In this document: in pieces, positions 1 through 9,554 of the stretch
Layout of the letters: every line of letters begins with the position of its first letter
Numbering within the stretch: position 1 is the stretch's first letter
Origin: Sperchopsis tessellata
Lineage: Eukaryota; Arthropoda; Insecta; Coleoptera; Hydrophilidae
Assembly: GCA_033557685.1 (NCBI GenBank)
Contig: JAWQRN010000372.1
Location: forward strand, 1-30,611
Length of the DNA stretch: 30,611 bases
Direction: 5' to 3'
Notes under the pieces: generated by a model
Database searches by the model: none
What the model was told of the DNA's origin: nothing
The model's input: the letters and a program-made list of their open reading frames with translations, nothing else
Translations under genes and position numbers: made by a program

Positions 1-11
1 GAGAGAGAGAG
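1..11. repeat. GA dinucleotide repeat, cut by window edge
   Basis: The window opens with a run of alternating G and A. It probably continues to the left of the window. Confidence 0.7.
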
Positions 12-1190
12 GTTTTAACATTCGGGAAAGGCCAGTGGTTATCAATAAGATGTAAGGCTAGATAATTAGGTTTTTATTAGCTCAACGATCAACGTTTCGG
101 CAAAATTTGTTGTCATCTACACAGGATCTACAATTTTTTAAGAAACAAGCAATAGTTTTTGTTTTTTATTCATATAAAAGGTGTTAATTTTGTACATACC
201 AGAGACTCAAAAACACAAAACCACTTCCAGGTTAGAAACATGAAGGGAACCCAGCAGCTCATTCGGCAAGTGTGGTCCAGCAACCATAATATTGTAATGT
301 ATTATCGGTAGCATTAAAGACATCAGAGCGTAGCTCAGAAACCAAAATTGCCAATAAGCAGAAAAACACACAGAAACGTTACCAAGAAAATACGTTAAAA
401 TATTACGTAAAAGAGGGTTGTGGTGATATAAAGAATTACACCCCCCCAACTAAAGAGTCTTAAGAACAAAATAAAACTAATGTTTCGGCAAAAGGCTTCA
501 CCAATATACCACATGAAGGAGGCACTGAACAGTTTCATGGGCACCAGAAAGGCTTCTTTTAAGACATGAAATATCTTTTTTATAGGGGTAAGTTTTTTTT
601 AGGTTAACTACGTGACCTGTCAACCGTGAAACAAACATGTATATAAATTGAACCCATAGAATAAGTCTGGTAGAGGGAACTCTAAGGTTTGTATAGAAGT
701 ACAAATTAACTTCTAAGTAAATTTCAGAAAAATGAAAAACGGGAATTATGTCAGTGTAGCAATAATGTATGTCAATACAGAACGGCATCAGTGTCGAAGA
801 AAGAAAAGAAAAGAGCAAACCAACCGAGAATACATCATTATGGTAATAACATTTATTAATACAACAGGTATGATCCCTGTGTTGAGAAAAAATTATCAGA
901 AAAGGGGGATCTCTCACATTTGAATAATAATCCTACGTGTCAGAACTCGTGGGCAAATTGTGGGACACGTACAATGCCAAAGATAAACATCAGAAAAACC
1001 ATAACTAATTGAAAATACTTAAGAAAGAGGTGATACACTATCATGATCAAGGATCACCTGTTACTAGATGGGCCAGCCGAAACAACAACACTTTCCGGAG
1101 GACGAGTCATATGTCCGGATATATGTTGATGTATTAAATAAGTATAGATTACACTCAATCCCTCGACATCCTGTTTGAAGTTGAGCGTGT
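12..1190. other. No assignable gene
   Basis: I find no recognisable gene here. Two minus-strand open stretches (207-449 and 498-917) encode hydrophobic, Phe/Tyr/Leu-rich peptides with no motif I know. The second is long for this base composition, so a decayed membrane-protein or transposon fragment cannot be excluded. Confidence 0.3.
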
Positions 1191-1290
1191 TATTTTCGCC
1201 CCTTATGTGACCAGAAAACCTCGTTTTTATTGGTTCTTTTCTGTAGTGAGGACGTTGAAGTTCTAATAGCGCTCGCTATTTTCTCACTAA

Positions 1291-1345
1291 CCGATCTGAT
1301 GATGGCCGAAGGATATCGGTCGAAAGCTTATCAAAAAGCTTGTTC
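1291..1345 (+). ncRNA. Degenerate hammerhead-like motif
   Basis: CTGATGA (1296-1302) is followed by a 6-bp stem, GGCCGA (1304-1309) with TCGGTC (1316-1321), which has one G-T wobble. GAAA follows at 1322-1325. The last A and GCTT (1325-1329) can pair with AAGCT (1336-1340). This matches the order of the hammerhead core. However, an extra T (1303) sits at the 10.1 position and stem I is weak (wobble pairs only), so activity is doubtful. It may instead be part of a Penelope-like element, in which CTGAnGA...CGAAA motifs recur. Confidence 0.3.
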
Positions 1346-1569
1346 TTCTCAGAACGAATAAGCACATATGTGGAATAAAACTCGAAAATCATTTTCTGCA
1401 TATATATGGCTATACTAACTAACCTTTGTGAACAAAACCGTAATGGAACTATTAACTCACGAGAATTCCAGATAAGAAGGTTTTAAATGTTTTATTGCCT
1501 CTGACTAAACACCTATAAATAAATAATATTTGCAGAAAAAACGGTGACGTAGAATTACGATAATTTTTT

Positions 1570-1697
1570 TGCGTGCAATCGTAGCAAGCGACTCACCTTG
1601 TGGTTGTTGAAGCCGTTAACATCATCACTACAGGTAACAAGCAAAGGTACCTTGGTGTCTGCTTGCACCTTGACCATCTTATCTAGGTAATTCAGAG
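1570..1697 (-). CDS. Candidate exon of unknown minus-strand gene
   Basis: On the minus strand the reading DNTPLNYLDKMVKVQADTKV continues as PLLVTCSDDVNGFNNHK and stops exactly at a consensus donor, AAG|GTGAGT. The stretch is visibly richer in G+C than its surroundings, as expected for coding sequence. No good polypyrimidine/AG acceptor is seen just upstream. It could therefore be a first exon starting at the ATG of KMVKV (context AAGATGG) or an exon whose 5' boundary I cannot place. The frame stays open further upstream through a VYVCVYV stretch that is probably untranslated. I recognise no family, and no neighbouring exon could be linked. Confidence 0.3.
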
Positions 1698-1745
1698 GAG
1701 TGTTGTCGATACAGAATATTACATACACACAGACATACACCAAAC

Positions 1746-2480
1746 ATACTATCGAAGCTTAAGGTACAAGCGCATCAATCTACATGGTTGCAAATCGAGT
1801 ATGTACAGTATATTGCGAGTGTCCGTGCCTCTGTAAATGCTGCCTGCCGGCTAGTGAAGTTAGTGTGTGAAAAGTTTGCAGTACCATAGGCCTGTTTGCC
1901 GATCATATCTATCAACCACTTGGATTCTTATCATATAAAGTAATTTTCGCGTAAAATATACGACACATGTTATAGTTACGGTAATAATTGACGTGAGTGC
2001 ACTAATTTGTTGTGTTTATAGTTGGTATAAGTTGAAAATATATTGAGTGGAATTGTTTTTGGTTGTAAGTTTCGATTGGAGTTTTAGACGAGGTCCAAAA
2101 GTAAATGAATTTTAGTTGTTTAGATTCTAATTTTGTTGTAGTCATGGTTATATTATATGACTTTAAGTAAATGCTTAGATACGTCAGATAAATTATGTAG
2201 TTATTGGATGATTGATAAAGACGATTGTTTATATATGTTATGTACCTACTTGCTATGAAAGAAAGCTTATTTTTTCTACTTAATCTTCATCTACATATAC
2301 ACCTATACTCTCTTTCCTGAACATCCATCGACAACCGTGTAAAATATTGCTAAGCAGCATATTTGACTGCTTCATTAGAACCAAATTGCCTACCCTTGAA
2401 ATGTTCTTGGAAGTTTTTAAATAAATTTAGCATGCCTGTTTTCAATATCATAATTATCTTTTAATATCTGTTTTTCTCCT
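1746..2480. other. AT-rich, nothing seen
   Basis: No coding exon, RNA gene or clear repeat was found in this AT-rich stretch. Confidence 0.4.
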
Positions 2481-2489
2481 TATCTAAAT

Positions 2490-2762
2490 GTTTAAAATTT
2501 ATAATTTACTGTCCTATTCAAAGCTGTCAGTTGATATAAACCATAGATACACCACTCTCAAATATGTGTTAACTTTTTTTATATTGGCCTCGGCACAAGC
2601 CATTCAGCCTAGCGCTAATTTCATAATCTTATATCTTTTTAATTTTCGATTTAATTCCAAGCCCTTGCGATTTTTCGTCGGGACTGGGAATCGAACTCGA
2701 GCCACCGTGGAGCCCCATAATTGAAGCCCCAACGCTCTAACCTATACGGCTACCTAGGTGCT
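2490..2762 (-). mobile_element. tRNA-derived SINE
   Basis: Read on the minus strand, the element starts near 2762 with a tRNA-like head. An A-box-like TAGCCGTATAGG lies at 2752-2741 and a B-box AGTTCGATTCC at 2697-2687, spaced as in RNA polymerase III promoters. A tRNA-unrelated AT-rich body follows, including GGCTTGTGCCGAGGCC at about 2605-2590. The head diverges too far from a cloverleaf to be a working tRNA gene. The 3' boundary is approximate. Confidence 0.7.
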
Positions 2763-2765
2763 AAA

Positions 2766-3655
2766 TATATGTGTTCTTGAATCACGTCAAGTTTTTGTAC
2801 CATATTTTTTATTTTTATCGATTTTATTTATGTAAGCACAAATGTAAAACACCATTTCATTCAAGAAACACATTGTTTTTTTGGGTAAATACATGTTAAT
2901 AATTCTCTAAAGATTTGTTCACATAATTATTTCTCTAAAACTCTAAAACAAAACAAGAGAGAAAAAGTAATCTATTAATTGTAAAATTTCTTGCTTTCTG
3001 ACTTTCTTATAGATTCTTCAGCTTTACTGTATTTCTTCGACATTCCACTGTAGTCAGCCATAATTTATCCTTTCCATCTCCCCCCCCCCGGCACCAATTC
3101 CCCATTATCTTAATATTTTGGTGAAGTTTCATCCTGCAATTTACTAAAACATCCTAGATATTTTGGAAAGTTGTCGATATTGAGTGTAAAAAGTGAACTT
3201 TATCAATCATGTGGCAACTCAATTTTTCTGAAGTTTTTCAACATAGTTTTAAAAATGTTCGTGTAATTTGGATTTTTGTTATTCCTCCTAGACACAACCT
3301 TTCATATCTATATCTTTACGAAAATTTGTATATTTGATCAGTAGAATTAAATAACACTTCTTTCAAAATTTTAGAAATATACAACTAATTATTTTCCGCA
3401 ATATGACCTTTTGAATTTTTTTAAGTCAGTCAAAATTTCCGCAGTTATTGAATCACAAAAATTAGGATTACTCAGGTCCTAATGAGGATAGAAAGATAAA
3501 ATTGATACCAAATTAAAGCTAATTAACTATACTGTACCTTTGTACTTTTGTAATATTATTTGAAAACTAAAAAAAAAATTCAAAATTGAATTTTTCAAAT
3601 TGCTATCTTTTTAAAATTTTTAAAAAATTTCGTGTTGTTCATTGCTAGTTATTAA
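2766..3655. other. AT-rich, no gene seen; C homopolymer
   Basis: No coding signal was found. A run of Cs at about 3080-3089 is the only marked feature. Part of this stretch could be an unrecognised extension of the neighbouring SINE or LINE. Confidence 0.4.
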
Positions 3656-3659
3656 GTAC

Positions 3660-5865
3660 TTTCTTCTTCTTCTTCTTGCTTTTGACTAGGCACATTGTCT
3701 GTTTTATTCCATTTCCCTGGTCTATAGATCGTCGCTCCATTTCTTTCTTGGGAGTCCTATCTGTTTTCGTCCATTCGGCGACTTGTCTCTTGCGATCCGT
3801 ACTACCCTGTGTTTGCCATCCATCCTATGTGTTGATCCCATTCCACTTTGGCCCAATGGTTGATGTTTTCTTTGTTACATGTGTGCCTTATGTCTTCACT
3901 GCTTTCTCTATCTCTTAGGGTCTTGTTTGTTATTCTCCTTAGTATTCATATTTCAGCTGATTCCAACATTATCTGTGTTACACTGGTATCGGGTCTTGTT
4001 TCGGCTATGCAGGTCATTACTGGTCGTATTACACTTTTGTATACTTTGCTTTGGTTTCAACATAGAGGAATTTATTTCTAAATATGGTGCTGTTGAGGCA
4101 TCCTGCTATCCTATTTGCCTTGTTGATTTGGTGTTTTACTTCTTCCTAGATTTTTTTATCGCTAGGTATTTTGATGCCTAGGTAGTTAACCTCTATTGGC
4201 CTGTCCTCAATAACTAGCTTGCACCTGATCGGCTCTTTTATTATTACTATTGTTTTGTTTTTTTCGGTGGATATTGACATGTTATACTTGTGTTATTTTA
4301 ATATTTGATACATCAAATTTCGAGCAAACCAGCCAAGTCAATAAATAAAATACAGAAATGAAATACACATCGACAAATTAAGGGAAACAAGCCGAAATAA
4401 GACGTCATCAGCATTACTCTTGTTAGTAATTAGCTGTTTTCCACGTACGAATACATATTCCATTCCTTGTATATATGCTTTGGGATCGTGAGTGAGCATA
4501 TTGTGAGATGTATCGCAATATTTCAATGTTGCAATTGAATAATCATTACGCTAATTAGATATTAATCTACACGAAATTGCCCTTTTTGCATTAGATTAAG
4601 AATATGTTGCTTCCTTGGCCGTGTTATTTTAATATTTTATACATACATACATGCTATATTGTTTTGCTTTTTTTATAGAATTCGCATAGCAACATTTGCA
4701 GATCGTTCTCGGTTTCAGATATTCGTATTGCGTCGTCCGCATAGCATGTGACTTTAAGCTCCCGGTTACCCATTATATATTCCTTCTTTGTTTAGAGTTT
4801 CTTTGTAATTTCATCCATTATAATATTAAATTGGAGAGTGCTTAAGGAGTCTCTTTGCCTGATTCCTGATTCGTATTTACTTGGACTACTTTTGATTAGA
4901 TCTAATTTGTTCTGGAATTTCCTCTGTTAATCTTGCGACTACTTTATTGCCTTTGTATATATTCTCGATAGTTTTGATTAGGTCTGACGAGATGTTCCTA
5001 TTATATAATAGGTGAATAACGTCTATCAGGCACAGGTAGGCTGGAATGTTGAACTTTTTTTTACTTGCCTTACGATCTATACAACATCGGTGCATGAACG
5101 TTCAGTTCTAAATCCTTGCTGCTCTTACTCTAACTGTATTTTCTCGTTAATTTCTATTGTTATTATTTTTGTTGTCAACTTCAGTGTGCAATTTAATGGA
5201 TCCTCTATTGTTATTTGGATCTTATGTTTCCCCTTCTTGTATATTAATACAAATATCGCCGTTCTCCATTTGTCTGGGATTCTATTCCACATTATAATCA
5301 TCTGTATGAGTCTTTTTGAGTTGCTTAAGCAGTGAGCGCCCACCGTATTTCAGTAGTTCGTTTGCTATTTGGTCTTTGCCGGGAGATTTACAGTTTTTTA
5401 GTTTTTCCAGTCCTTCTATTACTGTCTTTTTCTGTTATGCCTGTTTCTTCATTTATTGTTATGTCTGGTGTTTGTGGCAGTGTGCTACACTGTTCTCTTT
5501 TATATAGTTGTTTAAAATAAAGTACCCATATTTCTTTCTTAACATGTGTGTATTCTATTAGTTCTTTCATCTCACTTCTTTGCTGTCTTATGAACTACCA
5601 CATTTGTTTTTGCTGACCATAGAAGTCTGATTTTATTTTTTTTGTGTATCCCTCCTAGTGTTCCGTTTTTGATTTTCTTACTAATTCGTGATATTCTGTT
5701 CTTACTCCTTTATAGTTTTGGTAGGTTAAATCTGTCCTGACTGACCTGTACTGATACGCATTTTTCTTTTGACGGCATTTTTGTTTAATTTCTTCAGTGA
5801 ACCATGGTGATTTTGTTTTCCATTTCCTATTATTATCGATATCGAAAGGGAAAATATTTCAAACT
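3660..5865 (-). mobile_element. LINE (non-LTR retrotransposon) relic
   Basis: Read on the minus strand from 5865 downward, broken frames give ordered pieces of a non-LTR ORF2. These are a linker (WFTEEIKQKC), KSPGKDQIANELLKYGG near 5380-5340 (RT N-terminal motif), a KAFD-region remnant with DVIHLLYNRN near 5030-5000, QGDSLSTLQFN-like residues near 4860-4830, and CYADDA at about 4750-4730 (RT catalytic YADD). Downstream come NMSISTEKNKTIV and a C-terminal region (ILRRITNKTLRDRESSEDIR, about 3945-3885; KKRWSDD-like near 3735). The element ends in a (GAA)n tail at about 3677-3660, the expected 3' end. Stops and frameshifts occur throughout, so it is dead. Clade not assigned. The plus-strand open frames here are its mirror image. 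Confidence 0.85.
4290..4644. repeat. Insertion in LINE flanked by 24-bp direct repeats
   Basis: Positions 4290-4313 and 4621-4644 are the same 24 bases with one mismatch, enclosing 307 bp that interrupt the LINE reading between the YADD region and NMSISTEK. The inner sequence has no transposase and no clear terminal inverted repeat. The repeats may be a target duplication or the direct ends of a small non-autonomous element. Confidence 0.6.
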
Positions 5866-6065
5866 TTTCAGCCCATTTTGATGAAATAATACTAACAAAT
5901 GTCAAACGACAACAATTGTAATAAAGAAACAATGTTGATCATCAGCCAAAGCATATTTAGAGCATTTTCATGGTCCAATATGTCAAAAAATATTACAGCT
6001 AGACCTACCAACCCTTATATATTTGAAATTAGAAAAAATGGATCTAAATTAAAATGTAAAAATAT

Positions 6066-6228
6066 ACAGGGTGTTCCCATTAAAAAAAATCACCTCTATT
6101 CTTATATCACGAAACCTATCCAGGCTATTGATTTTTTAGTAGTATTTCAAAAAAATATAGATGAATTTTTTTATAACTGTTATAATAAAAGAGTTAAGGG
6201 GGGTTCAAAATATAGTGAATCACCCTGT
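6066..6228. mobile_element. MITE with ACAGGGTG ends
   Basis: ACAGGGTG (6066-6073) and its inverted copy CACCCTGT (6221-6228) bound an AT-rich, non-coding 163-bp unit. ATAT/GTAC-type sequence lies outside the ends. Short elements with these ends are common in insect genomes. The mobilising transposase family cannot be told from this copy. The plus-strand open frame that crosses it is not a gene. Confidence 0.7.
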
Positions 6229-7080
6229 GTACGTTACCACCACGATTTCTACCCAGAAATAATTTTCTTATAGTATACTAGCATCTAACTAACACCATTC
6301 TACACTATAATGTATCAACTTTATTTTGAAAAGTATTAAATTTATGTCAAAACCTACGATTGATCGTGACTTAAATCAAATAACAATCTTTATCTTGGCA
6401 ATCATTTAGAAATGTTTATTATTTAATATAAATATTTAAATTTATCTGTGCAATTCTATACACTAATTCATGCGTGAATGTTTATTTTTATTATTTTATT
6501 TGATATATCTTATCTTATCGGCAATCCAGTAACAGATATTGCGAAAACCGTTACATCATTTTTAATTGTTAGTTTTAAGTGCTAGTTTGTTATCTAATAC
6601 ATAAGTATCCACTTTAAAATCAAGATACTTATTCTAAAACTGCTAAGAATTGAATTATCGACCTATTGAACACATTGCGAAACTTATCTCGGTCGCATTT
6701 TTAAGATATCTATTTCAAAAGGCTAAACAGTTTCCTACATTAAGATAAAAAACGAAATACCTTACTCTGTTGTATTTTTCCTAAGTAAATAGCTTAAATT
6801 ACTTTCTCTAGGCTCTCTTGGACATCATAGTCTATCAAAACGTTCCAAGGTAGCCACCTATTCACACAAGCATGTACTTTCTCTATACATGTAGTTGGAC
6901 CCGTGAGATATCTAAGTAAATCAAACACAGTGCATACCACAATTGGTTTAATATTTGCAAACATAGAAAATATTACTTACATTCCTTATCTGCACTCGCT
7001 GTTCTCCAGTCATTCGAACATGCAATACGCAAATACAAATATCTTGAGAAAAGCTGTCATAAACTATAATTTAAATTTAC
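6229..7080. other. AT-rich, nothing seen
   Basis: No exon, RNA gene or recognised repeat was found. The plus-strand open frame at 6903-7229 runs through a TA microsatellite and is not credible. Confidence 0.4.
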
Positions 7081-7084
7081 TGAA

Positions 7085-7085
<1 letters not shown>

Positions 7086-7132
<47 letters not shown>
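7086..7132. repeat. TA microsatellite
   Basis: Uninterrupted TA dinucleotide run of about 46 bases. Confidence 0.95.
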
Positions 7133-7137
<5 letters not shown>

Positions 7138-7270
7138 TCGTTCATGGCGGTCGGCTTTTTGTGATTAGGGAAAAGTCTTTGTGGTGTCAAAATTCCCAGG
7201 TATGGGAGCCTAATCCTTGGCGTCCGTGATTGGCCATAGCAGTAGGCGTTAAATAAAACAAACAAACAAA
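7133..7270 (+). mobile_element. SINE 3' part with CAAA tail
   Basis: The segment contains GGCCATAGCAGTAGGCGTTA, then AAATAAAACAAACAAACAAA. This is a 3' body and A-rich tail layout I associate with insect SINEs. It is flanked on both sides by TA microsatellite, as if inserted into one or as if it seeded one. The head (pol III promoter) is missing or unrecognisable. Confidence 0.55.
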
Positions 7271-7272
7271 AT

Positions 7273-7311
<39 letters not shown>

Positions 7312-7328
7312 GTATATATGTATATATG
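7271..7328. repeat. TA/TG microsatellite
   Basis: Interrupted TA repeat with periodic TG steps, directly after the SINE tail. Confidence 0.9.
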
Positions 7329-7437
7329 TTGAAAATGAATCTTGCCAGTACAAATATATGTGACAAAAATTAGTCGTTGGCACTTTCTGGCTTAATAATG
7401 ACAAGCATCTCAATTTTGCGTATGAGTGAGGTATCCA

Positions 7438-7485
7438 ATGACGTATATAGCTGTTTCGCAGTACCACTGCTCATCAGTACGGCTA
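7438..7485 (-). ncRNA. Hammerhead ribozyme, type I, left arm
   Basis: Read on the minus strand: stem I strand ending GTA (7480-7478), core CTGATGA (7477-7471), stem II GCAGT/ACTGC with a 3-base loop (7470-7458), GAAA (7457-7454), then CAGCTATA (7453-7446) and TAC (7445-7443), which closes stem I with GTA. Stem III is the short, nearly self-complementary ACAGCTAT with one mismatch, lacking a loop, as in Penelope-type hammerheads that need a partner. An outer stem I segment (CAAT/ATTG) supports the type I internal-loop layout. The predicted cut is after the A at 7446. Confidence 0.75.
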
Positions 7486-7659
7486 GGTAATTGAACCCTA
7501 TCATAGACACACAGCAAAACTGACTGCTATAAAATATATACAACTTGCTATGAAATATTGCATATAGCAATAATGAGATGGCGCTTGCTATATGCAACAT
7601 GCATAGTAAGCTGTATATATTTTACAGTAGTCAGTTTTGCTGTGTGTCTGTGGTAGGGT

Positions 7660-7719
7660 CCAATTACCTAGGCGTACTGATGAGCAGTGGTACTGCGAAA
7701 TAGCTATACTCGGCATTGG
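7660..7719 (+). ncRNA. Hammerhead ribozyme, type I, right arm
   Basis: Stem I outer helix CCAAT (7660-7664) pairs with ATTGG (7715-7719), and inner helix GTA (7674-7676) pairs with TAC (7707-7709). Between them lie core CTGATGA (7677-7683), stem II GCAGT (7684-7688) with ACTGC (7692-7696) and GAAA (7697-7700). The stem III segment TAGCTA is two bases shorter than in the left-arm copy, which probably weakens or abolishes cleavage. All invariant core bases are kept. This is a relic or weak ribozyme of the same family as the left-arm copy. Confidence 0.75.
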
Positions 7720-7832
7720 ATACCTCATTTATACGCAAAACTGAGATGCTTGTCATTATTAAGCAAAATCTTGTAAAAAGGGGTGGTTTTTGGTTCACAA
7801 AATTAAAACAAAAAATGTCGTGTGATTACCGT

Positions 7833-7862
7833 TTTCGACAATATTTTAAATCTCATCATCAG
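7833..7862 (-). other. CTGATGA...GAAA motif near the palindrome
   Basis: On the minus strand CTGATGA (7862-7856) is followed 19 bases later by GAAA (7836-7833). Stem II pairing is poor. It is probably another decayed Penelope-like terminal segment rather than a ribozyme. Confidence 0.3.
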
Positions 7863-7904
7863 ATCTTGAGTCTGCAAATTAACATACATCAGACAAACTT
7901 TACA

Positions 7905-8145
7905 AAAATAACTCAACGTCCGCTCCTATACTCTATGCCCTCTTTATCCTGTGCCAATACTACTTGGTCGTCAGCAAAATATAACGTATATAGCGTCAAA
8001 TCATCACTTCTAGGTATTCCCATTTGTGAGCACTTCCTGTGCCATATCTTAAGTGTGTGTGAAAGGTAAATTTTTAACAGGGTCGGCAAAAGACAACAAT
8101 CCTGCTTGAGTCTTTTTGTTACTGGAAATGGTTCTGAAAATGAGT
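7905..8145 (-). mobile_element. LINE reverse transcriptase fragment (FADD)
   Basis: The minus strand reads ARIKLNHSFSEPFPVTKRLK, then QDCCLLPTLLKIYLSHTLKI and YTLYFADDQVVLAQDKE. This is the RT palm, with a QGCCLSPTLF-type motif and the catalytic F-A-D-D (about 7985-7965), of an insect non-LTR element. The fragment is short and is followed by stops. It belongs to a different lineage from the 3660-5865 element, whose palm reads YADD. Confidence 0.85.
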
Positions 8146-8500
8146 GGTTAAGTTTAATTCTGGCTGTAAATCCTGCCTGTTCCTCTATTTACTAAATTAA
8201 TATTTAAAACACTTTTACCTATCAGTTTATTTTGTTGCTACTGCAATATACATTTGGGAAAACTTTGAAAGGTGAACAAAAACCAATTACATTGCTTTTT
8301 ACAAGTTTTTTTCTATAGTTGTAACAAAATATTATTTACTCTGATAAAAGTAATATATTCAAGACAAACCACAAAACAACCTTTCAGGCTATGCATGAAA
8401 AACAATTATACGAATGTCTGCACCTTGAAAAGGCCGCGTATATTGCTTCGTTTTTCGTGCGACCTTTTAACAAATAATTTCCCCGAAAAAAGAAGAAATA
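8146..8500. other. AT-rich, nothing seen
   Basis: An open stretch at 8272-8532 (+) has no motif and AT-driven composition. I do not call it a gene. Confidence 0.35.
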
Positions 8501-8502
8501 TA

Positions 8503-8568
8503 TTGCTATTAACCTTCTGCAGTGCCAGCTGATAGTTCTCTGACACTTCTAGTGAAGGTTAATAGCAA
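8503..8568. repeat. 66-nt near-perfect hairpin
   Basis: TTGCTATTAACCTTC (8503-8517) is the exact inverse of GAAGGTTAATAGCAA (8554-8568). Inside it, AGTGCCAG can pair with CTGACACT with one mismatch across a short internal loop. The size and bulged-stem layout resemble a small MITE or a pre-miRNA-like stem loop. No family is recognised. Confidence 0.6.
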
Positions 8569-8569
8569 A

Positions 8570-9530
8570 AATGTCATAAAAATCTAAAAAAAAAAATAAA
8601 CATAACTTTGGGCTTCACAGGCTTTTGTACATTCTTAAATTGCTTTCATTCTCTAGAGAACAGTTTTAGCATTGTGTATATTCATAATTATTACTGTATT
8701 GTTGTCCTTTGGTTTTTAAAATAATCAGGTATTTATTTCAGTTTCGATTACCTTGACATGTGCGGTTAACATTATTTCTTGTTACTTTTATTGTATGTAC
8801 GTTGATATTTCTCTGTTCGAAAGACGTATGGACGAGGTAATGAGTCATTAAAGAAATTTAGTTTTTTTATAGTTTATTACCTTAACTTGCTGTAATGAAG
8901 ATATCTATACATACATGTTGATACATCATTATTATATTTGTAACTTTACAACTTATACCTGATAAGGTTTAATTATGTTCGTTGTAAAAAAACGGTCGTA
9001 AATATGCGTAGTTTCACCAGAGTTATGACAAACCCATGATGAAAATCCACGATAGTTCTTTGGTGTGTTCTGTTTCTTTAAAACTTGAGTTGAATAATCT
9101 TATTTTGGTCCATAACCTTAATAAATTACGTTTATTTAATTATTCTTTTAATTTTAAATCTACTATAAGAAAAGTCTTCCATCGGTTCCTAGGGAAGAGA
9201 GAAACAATAGGATTTCCAATCCATATTAGAATTCTTACGTCACATCATACGTGAACAATATTTTTACCTTTTCCGACTGATGGTATAAATAAATCAAATG
9301 CGGTTGTTAGGTTCTTAGAAAATCTCGTGTAGTATGAAACCTTGTTATGCGAGACTAATAAGCAATTTGAGGGTTTTGTTCCAAAACCTAAAATTTTGCA
9401 CACTTTTGACATTGAAACCGTGACAGTTTTAAAATTATGACTTTACGTTAAAAATATGCACGCGCATAATCTCCATTGATAGAATTACATATAAGAAACA
9501 TACATTTATTCCAAAAAATATTAACTAAAC
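8570..9530. other. AT-rich, nothing seen
   Basis: No exon, RNA gene or recognised repeat was identified. The plus-strand open frame at 9036-9254 is Leu/Asn/Ser-rich with no motif. Confidence 0.35.
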
Positions 9531-9554
9531 ATTAATATCTCAGTAATCTCAGTT

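Larger units (their letters stand above)
7391..7763. repeat. Long palindrome (fold-back) of Penelope-like type
   Basis: The left arm 7391-7570 and right arm 7585-7763 are inverted copies of each other, roughly 85-90% identical by eye, separated by only 14 bases. The innermost pairing is CATATAGCAA with TTGCTATATG. Each arm contains one hammerhead ribozyme motif, so the two ribozymes point in opposite directions. Hammerheads of this build are known from the terminal repeats of Penelope-like retroelements, whose copies are often found in inverted arrangement. No Penelope protein is present here. Confidence 0.85.

Noticed and set aside
207..917. Minus-strand open frames of 80 and 139 residues with hydrophobic stretches, resembling a membrane receptor
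   Set aside because: No family signature, no consistent splice link between them, and the hydrophobicity follows from T-rich codons on that strand. The second is long enough that I would not exclude a decayed gene.
2680..2762. Possible tRNA gene on the minus strand
   Set aside because: A- and B-box-like sequences are present, but the acceptor and anticodon stems do not pair and a SINE body follows directly.
3676..4181. Three overlapping plus-strand open frames
   Set aside because: They are the complement of the LINE ORF2 C-terminal region read on the minus strand.
5012..5570. Plus-strand frames rich in Phe/Ser/Ile
   Set aside because: Mirror images of the LINE RT region at 4886-5570 on the minus strand.
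7249..7467. Open frames running through TA repeats
   Set aside because: TA dinucleotide repeats avoid stops in some frames; the YIYIYI peptides are artefacts.
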